Of a stretch of DNA of 64,000 nt, positions 45,195-52,588 are shown piece by piece. Below the pieces are notes generated by a model that ran no database searches, was not told where the DNA came from, and saw only the letters and a program-made list of their open reading frames with translations. Made by a program: the position numbers and the translations under genes. Origin of the DNA: Gammaproteobacteria bacterium (GTDB lineage Bacteria > Pseudomonadota > Gammaproteobacteria > GCA-001735895); assembly GCA_024225395.1 (NCBI GenBank), contig JAAEMR010000088.1, positions 22,735 through 86,734 of the forward strand, given 5' to 3'. The number at the start of each line of letters is the position of its first letter. The first letter of the stretch is position 1.

Positions 45195-46162
45195 GCTGCA
45201 TTCTCCTGTGCTTCCTGGTCGCTATTATCCGTGGTTGTTAATTCGACAAAAATTTCTTCCAGTGATGAATTTTGCGGAATTAATTCAAACAGCCCCCAGT
45301 TGCTGGAAACGGCCTGCTGCACCAGAATTTCAGCAAAATCTTCATTTTCAAACTGAATATTGAAACGGGAGTGATCAATCACTGAAACGTGATTAACACC
45401 AGCTAGTTTACTGAGTTCCGCTAAATCGGGAGGGGTTTTAAAAGCTGCTGTCAGGTTGTTGCCCTGGCCTCTTTGATTAAGCTCTTCAATGCTGGCGTTA
45501 TAAATTAACTCACCCTTTTGTATGATTTGTACCTGGTCACAGGTCGCCTGAACCTCGGGTAAAATATGGGTGGACAATATAACACTACGATCCTTGCCCA
45601 GCGACTGGATCAGTTTACGAATTTCACGAACCTGAATCGGATCCAGGCCAACCGTGGGTTCATCCAGAATGACTAACGGAGGTTGATGAATGAGGGCCTG
45701 GGCAATGCCGACACGCTGCTGGAATCCTTTGGACAGGTTTCCAATCAAACGTTTACTTTCATCCTCTAGACCACACAGCTGTTTAGCAGTAATTAATGCT
45801 TCTTTCAGTTCAGCAGAGGGAATTCTATGTAGACGTGCGCAGTAGGTCAGGTATTCGTCAACGGTAAGCTCGCGATAAACCGGTGGATTTTCGGGCAGGT
45901 AGCCAATGCATGATTTAGCCTGGATGGGGCAATCGATGATGTCAAAACCATTAATGGTTATTTGTCCGGTAGTCGGTGCCAGATTTCCAGTAATCATTTG
46001 CATGCTGGTGGATTTACCAGCGCCATTGGGTCCCAGAAACCCCAGCACTTCCCCTTTTTTCAAGGTGAAATTGAGTTGATTGACAGCCAGTGTATCGCCA
46101 TAACGGCGAGACAGGCTCTCTACTTGAACAAGCGGGGTTGTATCGTCGGCTGTGGTTTCCAT
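45191..46162 (-). CDS. GldA-like ABC transporter ATP-binding protein
   Basis: ATPase of 323 residues: Walker A GPNGAGKST, signature LSKGFQQRVGIAQAL, Walker B VILDEPTVGLD, and a C-terminal domain after about residue 225 as in multidrug/GldA-type ATPases. It is the first gene of an operon that continues with the GldF-like and GldG-like proteins, the DUF4340 protein, MipA and MutM. All joints overlap or are within 12 bases. Confidence 0.92.
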   Translation of the reverse strand: METTADDTTPLVQVESLSRRYGDTLAVNQLNFTLKKGEVLGFLGPNGAGKSTSMQMITGNLAPTTGQITINGFDIIDCPIQAKSCIGYLPENPPVYRELTVDEYLTYCARLHRIPSAELKEALITAKQLCGLEDESKRLIGNLSKGFQQRVGIAQALIHQPPLVILDEPTVGLDPIQVREIRKLIQSLGKDRSVILSTHILPEVQATCDQVQIIQKGELIYNASIEELNQRGQGNNLTAAFKTPPDLAELSKLAGVNHVSVIDHSRFNIQFENEDFAEILVQQAVSSNWGLFELIPQNSSLEEIFVELTTTDNSDQEAQENAA

Positions 46163-46352
46163 GAAACTCGTGTAATTGTCTGGGTGAGCAGGATTCTACT
46201 GAGAATAATGAGTGAAGGAAAGCATACTCAATACAGTATTGTTATTTATCAGTAAGCGATGGGTTCGATTGCTCTATCTGAATAGTTACAATAGTTCTTT
46301 GTAGACAGAATAACCCGGTGACAATACTAGCTGGTGTAATCCATAGGCAAAA

Positions 46353-46376
46353 AAAAACCGGCTATTGCCGGTTTTT
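46353..46376. terminator. Terminator after rpmG
   Basis: AAAAACCGGC and GCCGGTTTTT make a perfect 10-base-pair stem around TATT, with extra A on the left, so it can stop transcription from either side. It lies 31 bases beyond the rpmG stop. Confidence 0.9.
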
Positions 46377-46406
46377 CTGGATTACTCAGGTCGCTGATTA
46401 AATAAA

Positions 46407-46562
46407 TTATTTAATCTTGGATTCCTTATAATCAACATGTTTACGAACAACCGGGTCATACTTCTTCATCACCAGTTTATCAGGTGTCGTTTTCTTGTTC
46501 TTGTCAGTTGTGTAGTAGTGGCCTGTTCCTGCAGAAGAAACCAGTTTGATTTTATCTCTCAT
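46407..46562 (-). CDS. rpmG: 50S ribosomal protein L33
   Basis: Basic protein of 51 residues starting [19 protein letters not shown] and containing [17 protein letters not shown], a clear match to L33. It has no CxxC pairs, so it is the zinc-free (C-) form. It is 19 bases after rpmB in the usual order. Confidence 0.95.
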   Translation of the reverse strand: MRDKIKLVSSAGTGHYYTTDKNKKTTPDKLVMKKYDPVVRKHVDYKESKIK

Positions 46563-46581
46563 CTCTTTCTATCCTCTAAAC

Positions 46582-46818
46582 TTAGGCTTTGATGCCGCGT
46601 TTACGCATATCGGCCAATACAGCTTCAATACCATTTTTATCGATAATACGCATACCTTTAGCTGAAACATTCAGTTTAACCCAACGGTTTTCAGCTTCTA
46701 CCCAGAATTTATGGGAATGCAAATTTGGCAGAAAGCGACGACGCGTTCTGTTATTAGCATGAGATACATTGTTTCCAGAAACAGGTTTCTTACCTGTAAC
46801 TTGGCATACTCGGGACAT
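46582..46818 (-). CDS. rpmB: 50S ribosomal protein L28
   Basis: Ribosomal protein of 78 residues, starting [20 protein letters not shown]. The ATG at 46818 is chosen because it has a GGAG ribosome site and gives the conserved N-terminus; an upstream in-frame extension is not conserved. Only Cys5 is present, so it is the zinc-free form, consistent with L33. Confidence 0.95.
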   Translation of the reverse strand: MSRVCQVTGKKPVSGNNVSHANNRTRRRFLPNLHSHKFWVEAENRWVKLNVSAKGMRIIDKNGIEAVLADMRKRGIKA

Positions 46819-46930
46819 GGTAAACTCCGAAAAATTGGTCAGATTGCACAAGGGCGCGAATCCTACCAGATGGCAGTTTAGTATTCAAGTCTCAATCGGG
46901 CTAATAAATAAATAAAAACCCAATTGGTTG

Positions 46931-47701
46931 TTAACTTTTAAAGGTGATTGATTTAAAGGGAATGATTGCCCATATAAAACCAGAAATAAACCCCATGATA
47001 TGAGATACGTTGCTTGAATCAGGTAGCACCAACCAGGATAGGATTATGTTCAATAAAGAGAATGAAATTATTGAAATGAAAAACATTTGTGGAACAGATT
47101 TTTTATGTGTAAGTGAAAATCCTGAAAGTCAGCCCATCATAGCTAGAATCCCACCAGAAATTCCCATATATGAATCATGATCAGTAAGATTCAGATTTGC
47201 ATACATTAAAGCTGATATTGCTCCAATAATATTTCCGATTATAAAAACTTGAAAACCATTGGTTCTGGAAACTGTTCCTATAATGGGGCCTATGATCAAT
47301 ATCATAGCAGGATTAATTATCCAGTGAGGCAAACCATTATGGAAATAGGGACCAGTAATAAGTCGCCACCATTCCCCACTATTTGCACTTTTATAGATTA
47401 GACCTGCTTTATATATAGCTTCTTCAAAACCACCTGTTAAAGACTGGAGGAAATATTGAAAAACAGCAAGTGTACCTAGAGCTACTACCCAGAAAATAAA
47501 ATCTACTTTCCCGACTTTATAAACTTTAATAACAAAGGAGGCTCTTTCAGAGAGTCGATTAAAGTGAGTGACTACAAACTGATGCTCGATAAATAGATAT
47601 ATTGAACATATTGCTGTTACTGCCATGAGAGTTAATACCCTATCAATCGGGTGTATAAGGTAAAAGACAGTAAGGCAAAAAGTAAAAAATAATACATACA
47701 A
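46931..47701 (-). pseudogene. Rhomboid-family serine protease interrupted by an in-frame TGA
   Basis: The minus-strand frame encodes a membrane protein with several helices and the rhomboid active-site block GISGGILAMMG. A TGA at 47129-47131 stops it right there. Beyond the stop the same frame continues for about 65 codons with LSGFSLTHK and NVSHIMGFISGF, which holds the expected second catalytic His, and ends at a TAA at 46931. Catalytic Ser and His therefore sit on opposite sides of the stop. A Trp codon (TGG) mutated to TGA is the simplest explanation. Reading of TGA as Trp or selenocysteine is unlikely. Confidence 0.7.
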
Positions 47702-47741
47702 TATAGAAAAGAGTTGTAGACGTTTAGCTGAGTTGAAAGCT

Positions 47742-47945
47742 TTATTTTTTTAAATGTGAAGATTGTAGTACAGGGATAAATAGCTTACTCCCGGGTTCTG
47801 ATATTAGTAGTGGATTTATAACTTGCCATTTACTAGCCATTTTTTCCAGATTATCTTTACCGGTAATTATTCTTCCTGCGCCTTTCCTTGCTCGCCACTT
47901 ATTGCTAATTTCCAGGCTCTTTGGGTTATAGCTATTCCTTTGCAT
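47742..47945 (-). CDS. Short LysM-like reading frame, possibly a gene remnant
   Basis: Frame of 67 codons on the minus strand. Its second half, DNLEKMASKWQVINPLLI followed by EPGSKLFIPVL, resembles a LysM motif, which binds peptidoglycan. The N-terminal half is basic (NKWRARKGAGR). There is no clear ribosome site and no signal peptide, so it may be the end of a longer gene that decayed. It lies between the broken rhomboid and the broken bacteriocin gene. Confidence 0.35.
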   Translation of the reverse strand: MQRNSYNPKSLEISNKWRARKGAGRIITGKDNLEKMASKWQVINPLLISEPGSKLFIPVLQSSHLKK

Positions 47946-48002
47946 ATGTAACCAGTTTTGTCATTTATGGACAATGTTATTTGATGAATTTTATAGCAAA
48001 AT

Positions 48003-48035
48003 AATATAGCCACTTCTTCATGAAGTGGCTATATT
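48003..48035. terminator. Strong bidirectional terminator after the bacteriocin remnant
   Basis: AATATAGCCACTTC and GAAGTGGCTATATT form a perfect 14-base-pair stem around TTCAT. It lies 17 bases beyond the end of the bacteriocin-like frame on the minus strand, with T-rich sequence on the right side. Confidence 0.8.
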
Positions 48036-48051
48036 TAGTTCTAATTTTAAG

Positions 48052-48204
48052 TTACAACATTAAGAGTGCGGCAGCTATTGGTAAGGCAAAAGCGATAGTT
48101 GCAGGACCCGGCAGCACCTGGTGCAAGGATCATAGAAGCTCCCTCACCTGGTGTCATTTCTCCACCTCTACAGCCTTTATTTCATTCAAATTTAGTTCAC
48201 GCAT
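48052..48204 (-). pseudogene. Broken double-glycine-leader bacteriocin precursor (lactobin A/cerein 7B-like)
   Basis: After a perfect AAGGAG ribosome site, an ATG at 48204 opens MRELNLNEIKAVEVEK and then a TGA. In the next frame the leader continues as GGEMTPGEGASMILAPGAAG, supplying the double glycine and a glycine/alanine-rich core. After a second shift back to the original frame the end reads PATIAFALPIAAALLML and a TAA at 48052. Leader, GG cleavage site and hydrophobic tail match class II bacteriocin precursors of the lactobin A/cerein 7B kind. The two compensating frame changes with stops between them mean it is not translated intact. Confidence 0.7.
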
Positions 48205-48250
48205 TTTTATCTCCTTGCCACCTTTCCTGGCAGCGATTAATTTTTTGAAA

Positions 48251-48288
48251 GTGCTTAATAACTGCTTAAGCACAATGAAACATTGTGC
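48251..48288. promoter_or_regulatory. Two overlapping palindromes before the bacteriocin remnant
   Basis: GTGCTTAA and TTAAGCAC (7-base spacer) overlap by four bases with GCACAATG and CATTGTGC (3-base spacer). Both are perfect. They lie about 50-85 bases before the bacteriocin-like start and are candidates for an operator, or for alternative hairpins in the transcript. Confidence 0.5.
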
Positions 48289-48485
48289 ATATTAATGAAG
48301 GAAATCAAGTAGTATTTGTCATAAATTACATGCTGGTGTAATTGGCCTGCAACTCTAATCAGCTTTGTCCTGCAAACAGAGGGATAATTTGGTTGATTAT
48401 TGTATGTAAAGCCAATATTTGGAGGATGAATTTCTATTTGATATTGGTGATAATGGTACATATTATCAAAATTTATCTGGAAATA

Positions 48486-48842
48486 ATGGATATAGTATTT
48501 ATAAGAGAGCTTGAGATAGAAACCGTTATTGGTATTTATGACTGGGAGCGCAAGATCAGGCAGGTCATCAGTATCGATCTGGACATGGCGACCGATATCA
48601 AAAAGGCTTCAAACAGTGACAATATTGAAGATACTTTAAATTATAAAGCCGTGGCTAAACGGTTAATTTCGTTTGTTACAGAGAGTGAATATGAGCTGGT
48701 TGAAACTTTGGCTGAAAAAATTTGTGAAATTGTTTTAACAGAATTTAATGTACCCTGGGTTAAGCTGACCTTACATAAACCCGGTGCAGTAAGTGGTTCA
48801 CGTTCTGTCGGGGTGATGATTGAACGTGGTGTGAAAAGCTAA
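48486..48842 (+). CDS. folB: Dihydroneopterin aldolase FolB
   Basis: Folate pathway enzyme of 118 residues that splits dihydroneopterin. It begins MDIVFIRELEIETVIGIYDWE, the family's usual opening with the conserved Ile-Gly-Ile-Tyr-xx-Glu, and ends KPGAVSGSRSVGVMIER. The ATG at 48486 is chosen for this conserved N-terminus and a GGAAATA upstream. Its stop and the folK start share one base (TAATG). Confidence 0.92.
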   Translation: MDIVFIRELEIETVIGIYDWERKIRQVISIDLDMATDIKKASNSDNIEDTLNYKAVAKRLISFVTESEYELVETLAEKICEIVLTEFNVPWVKLTLHKPGAVSGSRSVGVMIERGVKS

Positions 48843-49336
48843 TGACCTCACAGGTAACTATCAGTCTGGGTAGTAATATTAATCCTGAGCTTAATATTCG
48901 TCTGGCCATCGATGAACTGAAATTGCAATATGGGGAGTTAATCATTTCTCCCGTGTATCAAACAGCAGCAGTAGGCTTTGATGGTGAAGATTTTCTGAAC
49001 CTTGTTGTTAGTTTTAATACGTTGATACCAGTGCAGGATATTGCTGCTGAATTAAAGAAAATTGAAGATGAAATTGGTCGTGACCGTTCTCAGCCAAAAT
49101 TTTCCTCCAGATCAATTGATCTTGATCTATTGACCTATGACGAGTTGGTTCTGGATGAACCCGGTGTACAGGTTCCCCGCTACGAGATATTACAAAATGC
49201 TTTTGTGTTAAAGCCATTGAGCGATATCCAGGGAAGTGCTTTACATCCTGAACAACATAAAACCTACCATCAGTTATGGTCGGAGATGGAAGACCATGCA
49301 GACAGAATTGAACTCTATGAATTGAGTTTCAATTAG
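48842..49336 (+). CDS. folK: 2-amino-4-hydroxy-6-hydroxymethyldihydropteridine pyrophosphokinase FolK
   Basis: Adds pyrophosphate to the pterin before folate assembly. The 164 residues start ISLGSNINPELNIRLAIDEL, and the signature RDRSQPKFSSRSIDLDLLTYDE holds the Mg-binding aspartates. Directly coupled to folB. Confidence 0.93.
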   Translation: MTSQVTISLGSNINPELNIRLAIDELKLQYGELIISPVYQTAAVGFDGEDFLNLVVSFNTLIPVQDIAAELKKIEDEIGRDRSQPKFSSRSIDLDLLTYDELVLDEPGVQVPRYEILQNAFVLKPLSDIQGSALHPEQHKTYHQLWSEMEDHADRIELYELSFN

Positions 49337-49338
49337 TT

Positions 49339-49440
49339 AATCATCCGGTCACCGTTGAAGCCTGGTTAGAAATAGACATGATTAAGGATGATGATCATCA
49401 ACCTGTAGTTGCAGGAATAGCCAGGGATATCCGCTCATAA
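49339..49440 (+). pseudogene. Possible PAS/PAC-domain fragment
   Basis: Just after folK, in another frame, 33 codons read NHPVTVEAWLEIDMIKDDD and then HQPVVAGIARDIRS before a TAA. The pattern resembles the end of a PAS/PAC domain, which commonly closes with GIARDIT. It has no start codon or ribosome site and is probably a relic, if not chance. Confidence 0.28.
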
Positions 49441-49458
49441 AATTCTTTAGAGAAAGAG

Positions 49459-49477
49459 TTGCCTGAAACCAGGGCAA
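49459..49477 (-). terminator. Weak terminator-like hairpin at the end of the hydrogenase accessory operon
   Basis: On the minus strand TTGCCCTG and CAGGCAA pair with one bulged base around GTTT, 39 bases after the nickel permease stop. The following sequence is only moderately T-rich. Confidence 0.35.
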
Positions 49478-49515
49478 GCCGCACAGCATTATGGATAATA
49501 TGTCTGATACTTTAA

Positions 49516-50214
49516 TTAAACGGGTAATAACTGAACAATAATGATAACACCGAGGGCTAAAGTCAATATTCCTATTCCAGCCTGTAAACTATTAAACATC
49601 CAGGTAAGTCCATTGGCAGAGGCACGTAATGGAATTGCAATAATCGCTGAGATGATAGCCATGCCGAGCATAGACCCAATGCCGAATAACAACATGTAAA
49701 GTAACCCCGCCCATAGTGAATCAATTGTTTCCATGGTCAGTAATATCAATGCTGCCGATCCTGCCGTGCCGTGCATTAAACCAATAAATAATGTTCGATA
49801 AGGAAATTTCTGTTGATGAGTGTGTTGATGTTTACTTTGTTGATGGTTGCTTTCCCCGCTATGGGAATGTGCATGAAAATGAGCCGCAATGTTTTTGTGC
49901 CGGTGCAGATGAAAGTGAATACGATCTTTCAGTACTCGACGTAATACATCCAGCCCTAGTGCCACCAGCATGAATCCCACGGCTAACTCCAGATACGTTG
50001 CAAGCTGTTCCGGTATAACCGTGTCCATCCAGATCACGATGGAACCGAACAGGAACAATGTAGTGGTGTGTCCCAGTCCCCAGACTATTCCATGTTTAAC
50101 CGTAGAGCGGAAAGAGTTTTGCTGGGTGGAAATTGCCGCTACGGCAGCCAGATGATCGGCATCAAGTGCGTGGCGTATGCCAATTAAAAAACCTAGTATG
50201 AGTAAACTAGCCAT
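49516..50214 (-). CDS. NiCoT/UreH-like nickel permease
   Basis: Membrane protein of 232 residues with about six helices. The first part carries GIRHALDADHLAAVAA, the HX4DH signature of nickel/cobalt transporters and UreH-like proteins, and WGLGHTTTLFLFG follows. A cytosolic loop (about 100-140) is packed with histidines (HFHLHRHK, HFHAHSHSG, KHQHTHQQK), suited to binding nickel. Its start overlaps the hypF stop by 8 bases, so it is the last gene of the hydrogenase operon and very probably feeds nickel to HypA/HypB. Confidence 0.87.
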   Translation of the reverse strand: MASLLILGFLIGIRHALDADHLAAVAAISTQQNSFRSTVKHGIVWGLGHTTTLFLFGSIVIWMDTVIPEQLATYLELAVGFMLVALGLDVLRRVLKDRIHFHLHRHKNIAAHFHAHSHSGESNHQQSKHQHTHQQKFPYRTLFIGLMHGTAGSAALILLTMETIDSLWAGLLYMLLFGIGSMLGMAIISAIIAIPLRASANGLTWMFNSLQAGIGILTLALGVIIIVQLLPV

Positions 50215-52588
50215 CTTTTACCCCGTTTTTATTGATGCAGTCCAGAGGATCGACTGTTTGCAAAATAGCGCAGGCAACAGCAGCCTGACCAAGAGCCAGA
50301 CCACCATCATTGGATGGAATGTTCTGGTGAGTTAAAACGTTGAATTCTGCCTGTTGCAACTGCTTGAGAGCAAGCTGAAACAAGGTAGCATTTTGAAAAA
50401 CTCCCCCGGACAAAGCTACATTTTTTATACCTGTCTGCCGGGAAATCTGCTTGACAGCCGTTTCAATTATTTTTGATATAAATAAATGAAATCGGGCAGA
50501 TATTTTAGATCGGGATACCTTGTTTCTCAGGTCGGACAGTAATGCATTCCACATCGGAGCTGGATTGATTTCCAGTATTTTGCCGTGTTCCAGTTCAAAG
50601 GGGTAGGGGGTTAGGGTCTCAAGCTCATGAGTCCTGATTAATGACTCCAGTTCTACGGCGGCCTGGCCTTCATAGCTTATCCGTTCTCGACACAGGCCGA
50701 TGGCAGCAGCTACTGCATCAAACAGGCGACCACAGGATGAACTGAAGGGCGAGTTAATATTAGAAACCATCATGCGATTGATAATATCCAGAGGTTTTTG
50801 ATGTAGATAGTTAAACAGATCCAGTTTTGAAAAACGCTGATTGAGGTCAGTCCAGTCGCAGTGAGTGCAAAGGTGAGCATAAGTATTACGCCATGGCTCT
50901 AAAATGGCCTTTGTTGCACCTGGCATGGGGACCGGTTTAAAACGAGCCATTCTTTTGTAGTGTGTATAATCAGTCAGCAGGAATTCTCCACCCCATATGG
51001 TTCCGTCATCACCAAAACCGAGTCCATCCAGTGATACACCGATCACCTTTCCCTGCTGCAAATCCCAGAAGTTGTCGACCAGGCAAGCTGCTATGTGGGC
51101 ATGATGGTGTTGCACTTCAATGAGCGGAAGATTTTTTTCAATAGCAAGTTGCTTACCATATTTGCTGGATAGATATTCCGGGTGTTTGTCGATCACAACA
51201 GCTTTAGCATCGAACTGGAACAGGCGGTGATAAAGATCCATGTTTTTAACATAATCGCTAAAGGTTGATACATTTTCCAAATTGCCCATGTACTGGGATA
51301 AAATTGCCTGCTGGTCTTTTACCAGACAGAAACTGTTTTTCATTTCTCCACCACAGGCAAGGATGTTACTGCCCGGATCAAAACCCTGTGGAAGAGGTAC
51401 TGGAGCAGGAGCATATCCTCTGGCACGACGATAAATCAGCTGTTCATTGTCGACTTTTCGTATCACTGAATCATCAATCCGGTTAATGATTTCACGATTA
51501 TGCAAGATGAAATAGTCAGCAATTTTTCCCAGTTTGTTAATCGCCTGCTGGTTGTCAATACACTGAGGTTCTTCGGCGACATTGCCCGAAGTTAGCACAA
51601 TTGGATGATCCAGGCTTTGCAGTAACAGGTGATGTAACGGGCTGTAAGGTAACATGAAACCCAGGGTGTGTTGACCGGGGGCGATACGTCCAGAGAGTTT
51701 CTGTTGTTGGGCCTTGCATTGTAATATTACGATGGGTGCAACATGAGACTGTAAGGCTTCCTGTTCTTCATTGGAGACATGGCAATAGCGTTCGATCTGT
51801 TGAATGTCTTTAGCCATTAAAGCAAAGGATTTATCGGGTCGGTGTTTACGACGGCGCAATGTTACAGTTGTTTTTTCATTGGTTGCATCACAGGCCAGTT
51901 GAAACCCTCCAATACCTTTTATTGCGACAATAAATCCCTGTTTTATCAAGCTGACAGCAGTACCGATCTGATCCTGACAGTCAATTATTTTCCCCTGGTT
52001 ATCGCTCAGTGATAATACGGGGCCGCAGTCAGGGCAGGCATTCGGTTGGGCATGGAAGCGACGGTCTTCAGGGTTCTGGTATTCCTGCAGGCAAGCCGGG
52101 CAAAGCTGGAAGCTTTCCATGCTGGTGTTTTTTCGATCATAAGGAATGTTTCTGACAATGCTCAGGCGTGGTCCACAGTGCGTGCAATTAGTGAAAGCAT
52201 AACCATGACGCTGATTATTCGGGTTAAGAATGTCGTTTATACAATGCTCGCAAGTGGCAGCATCGGGAACTATTCCGGTATGAATATCTGTATTTCTACT
52301 TTGTGTGATGGAAAAATCGATATAAGTTTCAGGTGTTTGTAATGGGTTCCGTAGAACCTGGTCGATTCTTGCCAGTGGCGGGCATTGATGCTGTAGATGC
52401 TGGATAAAAATACTGATATTGTCATAACTTGCCTGAACAATGATGGATACGCCTTCACCATCGTTTAATACTTCACCCCTGATACCCAACTCCCTGGCAA
52501 GTCGGTAAACTGTTGGGCGAAATCCTACACCCTGTACCAGACCTTTAACCCGGATTTGTTCGATATATGAAGTATTGTCAGTGGACAT
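50207..52588 (-). CDS. hypF: Carbamoyltransferase HypF
   Basis: Makes the thiocyanate/cyanide group on HypE from carbamoyl phosphate for the Fe(CN)2CO centre. The ~793 residues show an acylphosphatase domain (VKGLVQGVGFRP), two zinc fingers (CEHC with CTHC, CPAC with CPDC), a YrdC-like domain and a Kae1-like C-terminal domain with VQHHHAHIAACL and SGGVFQN. The ATG at 52588 shares one base with the hoxC stop (TAATG) and is preferred over an upstream in-frame TTG. Confidence 0.95.
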   Translation of the reverse strand: MSTDNTSYIEQIRVKGLVQGVGFRPTVYRLARELGIRGEVLNDGEGVSIIVQASYDNISIFIQHLQHQCPPLARIDQVLRNPLQTPETYIDFSITQSRNTDIHTGIVPDAATCEHCINDILNPNNQRHGYAFTNCTHCGPRLSIVRNIPYDRKNTSMESFQLCPACLQEYQNPEDRRFHAQPNACPDCGPVLSLSDNQGKIIDCQDQIGTAVSLIKQGFIVAIKGIGGFQLACDATNEKTTVTLRRRKHRPDKSFALMAKDIQQIERYCHVSNEEQEALQSHVAPIVILQCKAQQQKLSGRIAPGQHTLGFMLPYSPLHHLLLQSLDHPIVLTSGNVAEEPQCIDNQQAINKLGKIADYFILHNREIINRIDDSVIRKVDNEQLIYRRARGYAPAPVPLPQGFDPGSNILACGGEMKNSFCLVKDQQAILSQYMGNLENVSTFSDYVKNMDLYHRLFQFDAKAVVIDKHPEYLSSKYGKQLAIEKNLPLIEVQHHHAHIAACLVDNFWDLQQGKVIGVSLDGLGFGDDGTIWGGEFLLTDYTHYKRMARFKPVPMPGATKAILEPWRNTYAHLCTHCDWTDLNQRFSKLDLFNYLHQKPLDIINRMMVSNINSPFSSSCGRLFDAVAAAIGLCRERISYEGQAAVELESLIRTHELETLTPYPFELEHGKILEINPAPMWNALLSDLRNKVSRSKISARFHLFISKIIETAVKQISRQTGIKNVALSGGVFQNATLFQLALKQLQQAEFNVLTHQNIPSNDGGLALGQAAVACAILQTVDPLDCINKNGVKDG

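Noticed and set aside
46819..46851. Eleven-residue N-terminal extension of L28
   Set aside because: L28 universally starts MSRVCxxTG. The GGAG site before 46818 marks the true start.
47129..47131. TGA in the rhomboid gene as a selenocysteine codon
   Set aside because: Rhomboid proteases are not known selenoproteins, no stem-loop of the right type was obvious after the codon, and neighbouring genes are also decayed.
48020..48295. Plus-strand frame starting MKWLYLVLILSYN with a signal-peptide look
   Set aside because: It runs through the terminator stem and opposite to the bacteriocin-like sequence, which has the ribosome site and family features. The hydrophobic start comes from the hairpin and AT-rich DNA.
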